DNA from: Campylobacteraceae bacterium
Lineage (GTDB): Bacteria; Campylobacterota; Campylobacteria; Campylobacterales; Sulfurovaceae
DNA: 7,657 nucleotides
NCBI GenBank assembly: GCA_027083075.1
Contig: JALWQQ010000057.1
Location: 1-7,657, forward strand
Direction of reading: 5' to 3'
The notes beneath the pieces were generated by a model. The model searched no databases and had not been told where the DNA came from. It worked only from the letters and a program-made list of their open reading frames with translations. Of the stretch, positions 1 to 5,069 are shown piece after piece (the stretch's first letter is position 1; every line of letters begins with the position of its first letter). The position numbers and the translations under genes were made by a program.

Positions 1-122
<122 letters not shown>

Positions 123-131
123 CAAAGAACA

Positions 132-1097
132 ATGAAACAAGAGACAAAAAAGAGCGTAGCGATCTCTATCGGCGATCTTAACGGTATCGGCATCCAACTG
201 GCGCTGGAGAACCACGACACCGTCAAACGACTTGTCGATCCGCTCTACTGTATCGACAAAGCGATGTTGCGTCAAGCCGCGACACTATTGAACACGGCTA
301 TCCCGGATGACTTCGAGATCGTTGCACCGGGTGCCGAGCCTTTCGAGATTCGACCGGGCAGGGTCGATGCCGCAAGCGGTGCGTACAGCTTCGCCTCTTT
401 TGCAAAAGCCGTAGCGCTTGCCGAAGAGAGAGCGGTTTCGGGTATCTGTACGCTACCGATTCACAAAAAGGCATGGGAGATGGCAGGCATCGCCTACAAA
501 GGGCACACCGACGCGCTTAGAGATATCTTCAATCAAGAGGCGATCATGATGCTGGGGTGTCCTGAGATGTATGTGGCGCTCTTCACCGAGCATATCCCGC
601 TCAAAGAGGTGTCGCGCCATATCGACGAAGAGAGATTGACGCGCTTTTTAGTCGATTTTTACCGCACGGCACACCCCTCTTCCACCGTCGCGGTGCTGGG
701 ACTCAACCCCCACGCAGGCGACGATGGCGTACTGGGCACGGAAGAACGTATCATCCAAAAAGCCATAGACAATGCAACCGCTATATTAAAACAAGAAAAC
801 CCTTCACTCTCCGCTTCTCACTCTCCCCTCTTCACCAATCCTTTGGTTCCCGACGTCGCCTTTACCCCGCATATACGCCGACGCTACACCCACTATGTGG
901 CGATGTATCACGACCAAGGACTCGCGCCGCTTAAAGCATTACATTTCGACGAAAGTATCAACGTTAGCCTCAACCTTCCTATCTTGCGTACCTCCGTCGA
1001 TCACGGCACGGCATTTGATATCGCTTATAAAGGGATTACGTTGAATGCGTTGAGTTATCTCAATGCGGTGAGGTACATAGCCGACAGTGTGCTGTGA
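132..1097 (+). CDS. pdxA: 4-hydroxythreonine-4-phosphate dehydrogenase
   Basis: This 321-residue protein has the usual PdxA length. It oxidises 4-phosphohydroxy-L-threonine with NAD(P)+; the product decarboxylates to 3-amino-1-phosphohydroxyacetone, the PdxJ substrate. Visible landmarks are the N-terminal AISIGDLNGIG strand-turn (residues 10-20), the substrate loop KGHTDALRD (123-131), and three metal-ligand histidines in their family contexts: TEHIPLKEV (His154), LNPHAGDDG (His194) and MYHDQGLAPLK (His260). The C-terminal SVDHGTAFDIAYKG (288-301) is also typical. All expected catalytic and metal residues seem present, so the enzyme should be active. The loop reads GHTD where the E. coli type has GHTE. 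ATG 132 is chosen because it follows the pdxJ stop by 9 bases; the upstream AAAGAA is only a weak ribosome-binding site, so translation may be partly coupled to pdxJ. It converges on the 1115-1345 gene with a 17-base gap and no clear terminator between them. Confidence 0.96.
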   Translation: MKQETKKSVAISIGDLNGIGIQLALENHDTVKRLVDPLYCIDKAMLRQAATLLNTAIPDDFEIVAPGAEPFEIRPGRVDAASGAYSFASFAKAVALAEERAVSGICTLPIHKKAWEMAGIAYKGHTDALRDIFNQEAIMMLGCPEMYVALFTEHIPLKEVSRHIDEERLTRFLVDFYRTAHPSSTVAVLGLNPHAGDDGVLGTEERIIQKAIDNATAILKQENPSLSASHSPLFTNPLVPDVAFTPHIRRRYTHYVAMYHDQGLAPLKALHFDESINVSLNLPILRTSVDHGTAFDIAYKGITLNALSYLNAVRYIADSVL

Positions 1098-1114
1098 CCA
1101 CCGCTTTATCGCCT

Positions 1115-1345
1115 CTAACAAAAAAGCGTCGGATCCGCCTCATCATGGACAATCTCGCACTTTTCGTTCATGCGTGAGCAGAGCTTCTCTTTGCAGCAGT
1201 CGCACAAAAAACGGTAGTTTTGGGTATCGTAATGGATCGTATCGCCGAGTTTGAGATCGCCGTAGCACTCGCCGCACACATTGGTCACACGCAAGAGTAT
1301 CGCCTCCGTAGCCGTCTGCGTCACAAAACAAAGACTCTCTTTCAC
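1115..1345 (-). CDS. Small cysteine-rich zinc-ribbon-like protein
   Basis: This is a 76-residue protein of unknown function. It begins with GTG at 1345-1343, which overlaps the TGA of the upstream TPR gene by 4 bases (GTGA), so translational coupling is likely. It has two cysteine pairs, VCGEC (Cys24, Cys27) and CDCC (Cys48, Cys51), separated by a short strand-rich segment (LKLGDTIHYDTQNYRFL). That is the spacing of a treble-clef or zinc-ribbon knuckle pair. More cysteines lie at 6, 50, 56, 63 and 76, the last being the C-terminal residue. Family knowledge suggests structural zinc binding, but no specific fold family is recognised. It is the last gene of the four-gene leftward operon and converges on pdxA. 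A longer reading in another frame (1143-1367) lacks the coupling and is treated as a shadow. Confidence 0.75.
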   Translation of the reverse strand: MKESLCFVTQTATEAILLRVTNVCGECYGDLKLGDTIHYDTQNYRFLCDCCKEKLCSRMNEKCEIVHDEADPTLFC

Positions 1346-1992
1346 TTTTCTTCCCCCTTGCCTTCAAGTTTTTCGATCATCTCTTTTGCCGCTTCGATAC
1401 TGCTATCAAGCGCATACGCCTTTTTATAATTAGCAAGCGCACCCTCCTTCAAGCCCATATCATACAGTGTATTGGCGTAGTTGAAGTAGTGCGGTGCGTA
1501 GTTGCCGTCAATCGCAATGGCTCTACGGTGATGCGCTTGCGCTGCCTCATCATCACCAAGCTTATGAAGCGTGTTGGCAAGCGCATCATGAGCGATGTCG
1601 TCGTCCGGATCTATCGCAAGTAGCTTCTCGTACACCGCTTTTGCCTCCTCATACGCCTCGTCCTCCAACAGCAGATACCCCTTCCTGCGTAGGGCTTCTA
1701 CATTGTTCTCGTCTCGTATCAATGCACTCTCGATCGCTTTTCTTGCCTCAAGAAGATCGCCTTTTTCTATCGCCTCGTCCGCCAATCCGATGAGCTCCTC
1801 CGTCCGGTCGGGAAGCGGCGTAGCCTTTTTGAAGATCTTATCGGGACGCGATACACCGCCGATATGCTCGTCAGGCAAAGAGGCTTCGTAGTCAATCCCC
1901 CTTTTGGGGTAGCTACCGCTAAAAAGCTGCTTGAAAAAGAGCCAAAAAACGATCGCCGCCGCGATCAACAATCCTAACTGAAACAGTGTCAT
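1342..1992 (-). CDS. Membrane-anchored tetratricopeptide repeat protein
   Basis: This 216-residue protein starts with one hydrophobic segment (about residues 4-20, FQLGLLIAAAIVFWLFF) with no obvious cleavage site, so it is probably a single-pass inner-membrane anchor. A charged linker (about 24-63) follows, then four consecutive TPR units with exact 34-residue spacing at about 64-97, 98-131, 132-165 and 166-199. Consensus positions are recognisable, for example ARKAIESALIRDENN, AKAVYEKLLAIDPDD, AQAHHRRAIAIDGNY and ALANYKKAYALDSSI. A Glu/Lys-rich capping helix closes the protein. TPR arrays are protein-interaction scaffolds; which side of the membrane they occupy cannot be decided from sequence. 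The ATG at 1992 has a good ribosome-binding site (AAGGAAAAAG) that overlaps the stop codon of the preceding repeat-protein gene, so the two genes are coupled. The partner protein is unknown but may be encoded in the same operon. Confidence 0.9.
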   Translation of the reverse strand: MTLFQLGLLIAAAIVFWLFFKQLFSGSYPKRGIDYEASLPDEHIGGVSRPDKIFKKATPLPDRTEELIGLADEAIEKGDLLEARKAIESALIRDENNVEALRRKGYLLLEDEAYEEAKAVYEKLLAIDPDDDIAHDALANTLHKLGDDEAAQAHHRRAIAIDGNYAPHYFNYANTLYDMGLKEGALANYKKAYALDSSIEAAKEMIEKLEGKGEEK

Positions 1993-2001
1993 TCTTTTTC
2001 C

Positions 2002-2790
2002 TTACCAACCCTGCGCAAGATCGTCGATGCGATATCCTGCGGTAGCGTATGTTTCCATTATGTGGCGTAGTGTCGCAATATCGCCTGCGGTTACGACCTT
2101 TTGCTTCGGTTGTGTTGTAGTTTTGGAAACAAGCGTGATCCATTTGCCAAGTGCAAAAAGTACATTGTCGACCTTGTAACCCTTGGCGCGATAGCGTGCG
2201 ATCGCGCGACGCATCTTAGACCACGACTTGCGATACAAGAGCGATTGTCGCAACTCCTTCTTTTTGCGCTCGAAGAGTACCGTATAACGCCCTTCGCCAT
2301 ACTCTATATCCACGACTTTGTAGCCTTTGTTCCAATAGCGAACGATGAGCGAAGTAATGGCGGCATAGCTTTTTCGTCGCTCTATCGCCTGATCGATCTT
2401 GTCTTCACTTTTCGAAAAGATCGCTACCCAGCGCGCCAAGCCATGCTCTAAGTTTTCCAGGCGCCACCCTCTTTTCCACATCGCAACGATCGCATCGTCC
2501 AGATCGCCGAAGCGCTCCGCAATACTCATCGACTGCGAACGCGCACCTGCACTATAGAGCGCAAGCCACTTTCCGTTGCCGTAAAGAATCTCTTTTATGC
2601 GATACCCCTTGCGCCACATCACTTCGGTCTCTTTGCGTATGGTGCCAAGCCCCATATGTGCAAGCAACTTCTGCTGCGCTTTTGCTTTCGTAAGTGTTGC
2701 GATATATTTATAGTGCGAGTCGGCATAACGGTCGATATCTTTTGCGCACAAACTTGCCACGATAAGTACGACAATGACAAAGACTCTCAT
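2002..2790 (-). CDS. Exported protein with five tandem 46-48-residue W-x-KGY repeats
   Basis: This 262-residue protein has a typical Sec signal peptide (MRVFVIVVLIVASLCA, cleavage likely after Ala16). The cysteine context, ASLC, is a poor lipobox. After a lead-in, one motif recurs: a helix ending in W or Y, then [K/R]G[Y/W], a strand, a G-x-G-K-W-type turn and a second strand. The KGY core falls at residues 61-63, 107-109, 155-157, 203-205 and 251-253, giving steps of 46, 48, 48 and 48. Clear copies are WRKGYRIKEILYGNGKWLAL and YWNKGYKVVDIEYGEGRYTV. The fifth copy stops at QGW, lacking its last strand. The repeat brings to mind the uncharacterised DUF7477-type repeats, an association made from memory and not verified. 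The start (ATG 2790) overlaps the upstream TGA by 4 bases. The likely location is periplasmic or surface; function is unknown. Confidence 0.82.
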   Translation of the reverse strand: MRVFVIVVLIVASLCAKDIDRYADSHYKYIATLTKAKAQQKLLAHMGLGTIRKETEVMWRKGYRIKEILYGNGKWLALYSAGARSQSMSIAERFGDLDDAIVAMWKRGWRLENLEHGLARWVAIFSKSEDKIDQAIERRKSYAAITSLIVRYWNKGYKVVDIEYGEGRYTVLFERKKKELRQSLLYRKSWSKMRRAIARYRAKGYKVDNVLFALGKWITLVSKTTTQPKQKVVTAGDIATLRHIMETYATAGYRIDDLAQGW

Positions 2791-3062
2791 ATCGAAGCAC
2801 TCCTTATCTGCTCGGCAATCTCCCTTGCCGCCGCATCCATCTGCTCTCTTGTCTCATAGAGAAACCGGTGCTTCTCCTCCTCACCAAGATGCACAAAGAT
2901 GCCGTATGCCACCACCTCGACACGCCCTTTTGCTTCGGTATCGAGCCACTCCAAACTCGCTTGGGTCGTCTCGTCGCCATAACCTGTTTTAATCAGCGCA
3001 GCAGGATAAAGCTGTGTGATCCGCTTGGTGTCAAACTGCTTCTCTTCGATGGTGATAATCAT
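2787..3062 (-). CDS. Uncharacterised 91-residue protein, first gene of the leftward operon
   Basis: This is a 91-residue soluble protein of no recognised family. It runs from MIITIEEKQFDTKRITQLYP through a strand-rich middle (GRVEVVAYGIFVHLGEEEKH) to an amphipathic C-terminal helix (REQMDAAAREIAEQI). No signal peptide or membrane segment is seen. The reading frame stays open upstream to 3416, but that extension has untypical composition (many Cys and Phe) and would run antisense to the phage gene at 3258. A promoter -10 box sits only 7 to 12 bases before ATG 3062, so the shorter start is chosen. No Shine-Dalgarno sequence precedes it, which suggests a leaderless message. Its TGA overlaps the next ATG (ATGA), tying it translationally to the exported repeat protein. 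It may be a cytoplasmic partner in that set of four. Confidence 0.68.
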   Translation of the reverse strand: MIITIEEKQFDTKRITQLYPAALIKTGYGDETTQASLEWLDTEAKGRVEVVAYGIFVHLGEEEKHRFLYETREQMDAAAREIAEQIRSASI

Positions 3063-3068
3063 AAACCA

Positions 3069-3101
3069 ATTATAGTATATCTGTTGTGTGAATTTGGTAA
3101 A
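3069..3101 (-). promoter_or_regulatory. Sigma-70 promoter of the leftward four-gene operon
   Basis: Read on the minus strand there are two overlapping -10 candidates: TATACT at 3079-3074 and TATAAT at 3074-3069. A -35-like TTTACC lies at 3101-3096, 16 bases before TATACT. Either choice places the transcript start within a few bases of ATG 3062, so the leader is very short or absent. No other good promoter is seen for the downstream genes, which overlap or nearly abut one another. Confidence 0.6.
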
Positions 3102-3155
3102 TTCCAAGCGATAGCGCAAACAGGGAGCTTTGGCTACTTCCTTCGAGAAAATTTT

Positions 3156-3189
3156 ACAAAGCCTTTTTGCATAAACAAAAGGTTTTTGT
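3156..3189 (+). repeat. Imperfect inverted repeat near the prophage left end
   Basis: The arms ACAAAGCCTTTTTG (3156-3169) and CAAAAGGTTTTTGT (3176-3189) pair at 11 of 14 positions, or 13 of 14 if two G-T wobbles are allowed, around a 6-base loop. On the plus strand the structure contains a T run, so it could act as a terminator, but no plus-strand gene lies directly upstream. It could instead belong to the junction between host and phage DNA. The role is not established. Confidence 0.35.
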
Positions 3190-3195
3190 GAAGTT

Positions 3196-3222
3196 TTTTC
3201 GCACACTTTTCGCACAGCGAAA
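3196..3222 (+). promoter_or_regulatory. Candidate operator: repeated TTTTCGCACA and a TTTCGC palindrome
   Basis: TTTTCGCACA occurs at 3196-3205 and again at 3207-3216, spaced 11 bases apart, about one helical turn. The second copy is the left arm of a perfect palindrome, TTTCGCACAGCGAAA (3208-3222). These half-sites cover the -35 zone of the promoter at 3226-3234, a natural place for a phage repressor to bind. Inference: operator for an early-region regulator. An alternative is a transposase end-binding site, if this is the end of a Mu-like phage. Confidence 0.5.
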
Positions 3223-3225
3223 CAA

Positions 3226-3250
3226 TGATAAAATAAAACTGAAAAAGGAG
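3226..3250 (+). promoter_or_regulatory. Early promoter and ribosome-binding site for the 3258 gene
   Basis: An extended -10 element, TG-A-TAAAAT, lies at 3226-3234 (5 of 6 matches plus the upstream TG). The start of transcription would be near 3241. There is no good -35 hexamer; the repeated TTTTCGCACA elements occupy that space. A strong ribosome-binding site, AAGGAG, at 3245-3250 is 7 bases before ATG 3258. Confidence 0.55.
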
Positions 3251-3257
3251 AAGATAA

Positions 3258-3761
3258 ATGGCAAAAGATGAAACCTACTTTAAGGCGCTTGGGACCTATA
3301 CACATTATCTTGAAAAAGCACGAAAAACAAGCAGTGATTTTCGCCGAAAGCTCAGAGAGCTTAGAGCGATTGTCGAGAAAATCGTTACAAACGACTACCC
3401 CTTTTCGGCACAACATCTTCCGCCGTCTATCGAGAGTGAGAAGTTTATCGCTTTAACCAAAGAGATAGCAAAACTCAACGATGAAATAGAAGCGTATATC
3501 AATTCAGCCAACCAATACGCGCAAAAAGCCAACCGGCAAACAATAAATAGAGAAAATATCATGGAGGAGGAGGTTCTGATAGAACCGACACACACTCAAC
3601 TCATAGAAGCGTGCAACTACTACTCCAAAGACTATAAGTATATGGAAAGCGAGGCGGCAAGTCGGTTGAGAAACGAAGCGTTAAGATGGTTTGCTATTTG
3701 GTACCGCGTTTTTGCGGGAGGAAAAATAGACGGGTTGATAGACCCGCCCGATGCAAGATGA
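3258..3761 (+). CDS. Uncharacterised phage early protein, 167 residues
   Basis: This is the first rightward gene of the phage early block, with a clear AAGGAG ribosome-binding site 7 bases before ATG 3258. The protein is highly charged and probably mostly helical. An N-terminal helical segment is rich in Lys, Arg and Glu (LEKARKTSSDFRRKLRELRA, residues 18-37), a second helix covers about 60-90 (EKFIALTKEIAKLNDEIEAY), and the C-terminal third has an aromatic stretch (ALRWFAIWYRVFAGG, 141-155). No signal peptide, HTH motif or catalytic motif is recognised. By position it would be expected to encode a regulator or an early takeover function, but nothing in the sequence supports a specific role. 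Composition is AT-richer than the flanking host genes, consistent with horizontal origin. It is followed by a separate promoter for the small HTH gene. Confidence 0.72.
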   Translation: MAKDETYFKALGTYTHYLEKARKTSSDFRRKLRELRAIVEKIVTNDYPFSAQHLPPSIESEKFIALTKEIAKLNDEIEAYINSANQYAQKANRQTINRENIMEEEVLIEPTHTQLIEACNYYSKDYKYMESEAASRLRNEALRWFAIWYRVFAGGKIDGLIDPPDAR

Positions 3762-3775
3762 GTAGGTTAAAACTG

Positions 3776-3797
3776 TATAATTTCACAAAACAAGGAG
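3776..3797 (+). promoter_or_regulatory. Promoter -10 and ribosome-binding site for the small HTH gene
   Basis: A perfect TATAAT at 3776-3781 is directly preceded by TG. No -35 hexamer is recognisable at the usual distance, as is common in this phylum. The start of transcription would fall near 3788. AAGGAG at 3792-3797, 5 bases before ATG 3803, decides the start codon of the HTH gene over the longer in-frame reading from 3686, so the leader would be only about 15 bases. Confidence 0.5.
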
Positions 3798-3802
3798 AAC
3801 AA

Positions 3803-4042
3803 ATGAACGATGAAAACATCGTCAAAAAAGTCTGCAAAGACTTAGGGCTTACCTATAAGCAGTTGGGGGAGGCTATTGGGTATAGTGAGAGCAATATAAA
3901 TAAGGTTGCGTCCACAGGGCAAGTTAGCAATCAGCTAAAAAGAGCGATTGAGTTGTACCTTGAAAATTTAGAACTTCAAAACAAAATGAAAGATTGTGAA
4001 GATTTGCAAAACATTTTAAAGCGACTGACCGAAAGGGGGTAA
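3803..4042 (+). CDS. Small XRE/Cro-like helix-turn-helix protein
   Basis: This is a 79-residue protein. The segment TYKQLGEAIGYSESNINKV (residues 17-35) has the helix-turn-helix pattern of the lambda-Cro/XRE superfamily, with the small residue and glycine of the turn in GEAIGYS and a recognition helix following. Residues 44-77 form a Leu/Glu/Lys-rich helix (LKRAIELYLENLELQNKMKD) likely to dimerise the protein. Small size, position between two early genes and its own promoter fit a Cro-like or accessory phage regulator acting on DNA in the cytoplasm. The start at 3803 is supported by AAGGAG 5 bases upstream; the frame is open from 3686 but that part overlaps the preceding gene. A 30-base near-perfect palindrome spans its stop codon and may be its own or another regulator's target. 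It could instead be an orphan regulator unrelated to lysogeny control. Confidence 0.8.
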   Translation: MNDENIVKKVCKDLGLTYKQLGEAIGYSESNINKVASTGQVSNQLKRAIELYLENLELQNKMKDCEDLQNILKRLTERG

Positions 4043-4060
4043 CATATGTTATACCCTTTC
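4031..4060 (+). repeat. 30-base near-perfect palindrome spanning the HTH gene stop codon
   Basis: Thirteen of fifteen base pairs are Watson-Crick around a centre at 4045/4046; only 4038/4053 (mismatch) and 4039/4052 (G-T) break the symmetry. The inner 12 bases, TAACATATGTTA, are a perfect palindrome, flanked by GAAAGGG on the left and CCCTTTC on the right. No immediate T run follows, so it is a poor intrinsic terminator. It lies 56 bases before the -35 box of the antirepressor promoter. It is best read as a dimeric protein-binding site, or as a hairpin protecting the mRNA 3' end. Confidence 0.5.
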
Positions 4061-4116
4061 ACTACTTATTTATAGCAACTATTTTTTTAAATTACTACTA
4101 TTTTATGCTTTAACTC

Positions 4117-4146
4117 TTGACAAAAGCTACTTTTTTATATTATAAT
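4117..4146 (+). promoter_or_regulatory. Strong sigma-70 promoter for the antirepressor gene
   Basis: A consensus TTGACA (4117-4122) and consensus TATAAT (4141-4146) are separated by 18 bases in an AT-rich setting. The predicted transcript start is near 4153, giving a leader of about 34 bases with an AAAGGGG ribosome-binding site (4175-4181) 5 bases before ATG 4187. The stretch 4061-4116 upstream holds only AT-rich DNA with loose ACTACT/ACTATTTT repeats. Confidence 0.72.
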
Positions 4147-4186
4147 TCCTTTAAATCATTTCTAATATATGCTTAAAGGGGATTAA

Positions 4187-4861
4187 ATGGCACATTTAGT
4201 AAAAGTAGCTTTCAATAATGAAGAGTTATTAGCAGTAGTATCTGAAAACAAGCAGTATGTTAGTATTGCTCCAATTTGCAACTTCATAGGGTTGTCAGCA
4301 AATAGACAAAAAGCAAAACTCAAATCCGACCCAACCTACGAAGCAAAACTTCTCAAGGTTCAAACCAAAGGCGGAATGCAAGAAGTATTTTGCATCCCGC
4401 TTGATAAACTCAATGGCTGGCTTTTCTCAATCAACCCAAACAAAACCAAACCCGAAGTAAGAGAAAAGCTCATCGTTTACAAAAAAGAGTGCTTTAGGGT
4501 GCTTTATGAGCATTTCAACAAAAAAGCCACCGTCCAATGCGCCCTACCCGACAATATGTCCACCCGCATAAGCGGCTACAAAGGACAGCTCAAGCGCAAA
4601 CAAAACGAAATCGACGCACTGCGCATGGAAAACTTCGCATTGCGCAACCGCATCAAAGAGCTCGAAAACGACCCGCGTCTTTGTGAAGCGTACAACGCCG
4701 CGCTTGATACGATGCATGCCATCGACGATCTTCGCGGCGATATGGCGGAGCTTTACGATATGTTGCTTACGATGATAGGGAAGATGGATAGAAGATCGAT
4801 CTTTCTCGGCGCGCTTAGACAGCGTGTCTCAATCCCATTAAAAACAGGTCTCAAAGAGTAG
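4187..4861 (+). CDS. Phage antirepressor, P22_AR N-terminal domain plus coiled coil
   Basis: This is a 224-residue protein. Residues 1 to about 113 match the P22-type antirepressor N-terminal domain: YVSIAPICNFIGLSANRQKA (24-43), then FCIPLDKLNGWLFSINPNK (68-86) and VREKLIVYKKECFRVLYEHF (91-110). Residues about 130-162 form a coiled coil (RKQNEIDALRMENFALRNRI), and the rest is helical. Proteins of this family bind and inactivate phage repressors, favouring lytic growth, or act as modular regulators in lysogeny circuits; the partner here is unknown, though the neighbouring HTH proteins are candidates. It has its own consensus promoter and ribosome-binding site. The first two thirds of the coding sequence are AT-rich and use A-ending codons, while from about 4530 the codons become GC-richer like the late genes. 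The protein therefore looks like a mosaic of two sources joined at the domain boundary. Confidence 0.88.
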   Translation: MAHLVKVAFNNEELLAVVSENKQYVSIAPICNFIGLSANRQKAKLKSDPTYEAKLLKVQTKGGMQEVFCIPLDKLNGWLFSINPNKTKPEVREKLIVYKKECFRVLYEHFNKKATVQCALPDNMSTRISGYKGQLKRKQNEIDALRMENFALRNRIKELENDPRLCEAYNAALDTMHAIDDLRGDMAELYDMLLTMIGKMDRRSIFLGALRQRVSIPLKTGLKE

Positions 4862-4867
4862 TTTTAC

Positions 4868-4896
4868 TTGACAAATGTAGCGATATTCGCTATAAT
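4868..4896 (+). promoter_or_regulatory. Consensus promoter with palindromic operator in the spacer
   Basis: TTGACA (4868-4873) and TATAAT (4891-4896) match the sigma-70 consensus fully at the ideal 17-base spacing. Between the boxes, and overlapping the first base of the -10, is the perfect inverted repeat AGCGA-TAT-TCGCT (4879-4891). A repressor bound there would block RNA polymerase directly. The predicted start site, about 4903, is the first or second base of the downstream hairpin. The promoter lies only 6 bases after the antirepressor stop codon. Confidence 0.8.
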
Positions 4897-4901
4897 ATGG
4901 A

Positions 4902-4928
4902 TGTAGTTAGGGTGCAATCCTAACTACA
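4902..4928 (+). promoter_or_regulatory. 5' mRNA hairpin at the predicted transcription start
   Basis: The arms TGTAGTTAGG (4902-4911) and CCTAACTACA (4919-4928) are perfectly complementary over 10 bases around a 7-base loop, GTGCAAT, which adds a possible G-U pair. Because the promoter predicts a start near 4903, the hairpin would form the very 5' end of the RNA. Such 5' hairpins are known to protect messages from 5'-end-dependent decay. No T run follows, so it is not a terminator. Confidence 0.65.
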
Positions 4929-4950
4929 AAAACATCACAAGGAGGTACAG

Positions 4951-5031
4951 ATGGAAGAGACTATCAAGTTTCTAACCGTCTTGCTCCTCGCACTCAAGAT
5001 AGCAAAGGCTATCAAGGAGTTAAGAGGGTAG
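4951..5031 (+). CDS. 26-residue hydrophobic mini-protein (putative type I toxin-like or holin-like peptide)
   Basis: A strong ribosome-binding site (AAGGAGG, 4939-4945) sits 5 bases before ATG 4951; the TAG is at 5029-5031. The peptide begins MEETIK, has one hydrophobic helix (FLTVLLLALKIAKAI, residues 7-21) and ends in basic residues (KELRG). That is the layout of a single membrane-spanning or amphipathic membrane peptide. Its promoter, 5' hairpin and sequestered ribosome-binding site show that it is deliberately expressed and tightly held back. Known families with similar RNA architecture are type I toxins, for example AapA of Helicobacter; no residue-level homology to them is claimed. A holin or lysis-timing role is possible given the nearby endolysin, but the endolysin is in the opposite operon. 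It shares an ALK[I/V]A core with the next mini-gene. Confidence 0.68.
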   Translation: MEETIKFLTVLLLALKIAKAIKELRG

Positions 5032-5037
5032 CAAAGC

Positions 5038-5057
5038 CCCCACGCATAAGCGTGGGG
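5038..5057 (+). promoter_or_regulatory. GC-rich hairpin after mini-gene 1
   Basis: CCCCACGC (5038-5045) and GCGTGGGG (5050-5057) pair perfectly over 8 bases around the loop ATAA. The hairpin starts 6 bases after the mini-gene stop codon. It is followed by TGTACCTCCTTGT, not a T run, so it is not a standard intrinsic terminator. It more likely stabilises the 3' region or presents the adjoining anti-Shine-Dalgarno arm. On the opposite strand the same hairpin would form close to the 5' end of the candidate antisense RNA. Confidence 0.7.
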
Positions 5058-5069
5058 TGTACCTCCTTG

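Noticed and set aside
1494..1891. Two plus-strand open frames opposite the TPR gene
   Set aside because: They are low-complexity Ser/Arg/Pro shadows of a well-supported TPR coding sequence with 34-residue periodicity.
3063..3416. Upstream extension of the 91-residue minus-strand protein to 209 residues
   Set aside because: It is Cys/Phe-rich, antisense to the phage gene at 3258, and contains the operon's -10 box just before ATG 3062.
3731..3746. CGGGT/ACCCG stem-loop near the end of the 167-residue gene
   Set aside because: It has only 5 base pairs, lies inside coding sequence and has no T run; probably chance.
3686..3802. Longer start for the small HTH protein
   Set aside because: It overlaps the preceding gene; ATG 3803 has a clear AAGGAG and the HTH domain follows directly.
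5038..5057. GC-rich hairpin as an intrinsic terminator
   Set aside because: No T run follows on either strand; the adjoining 13 bases are instead complementary to the ribosome-binding site.
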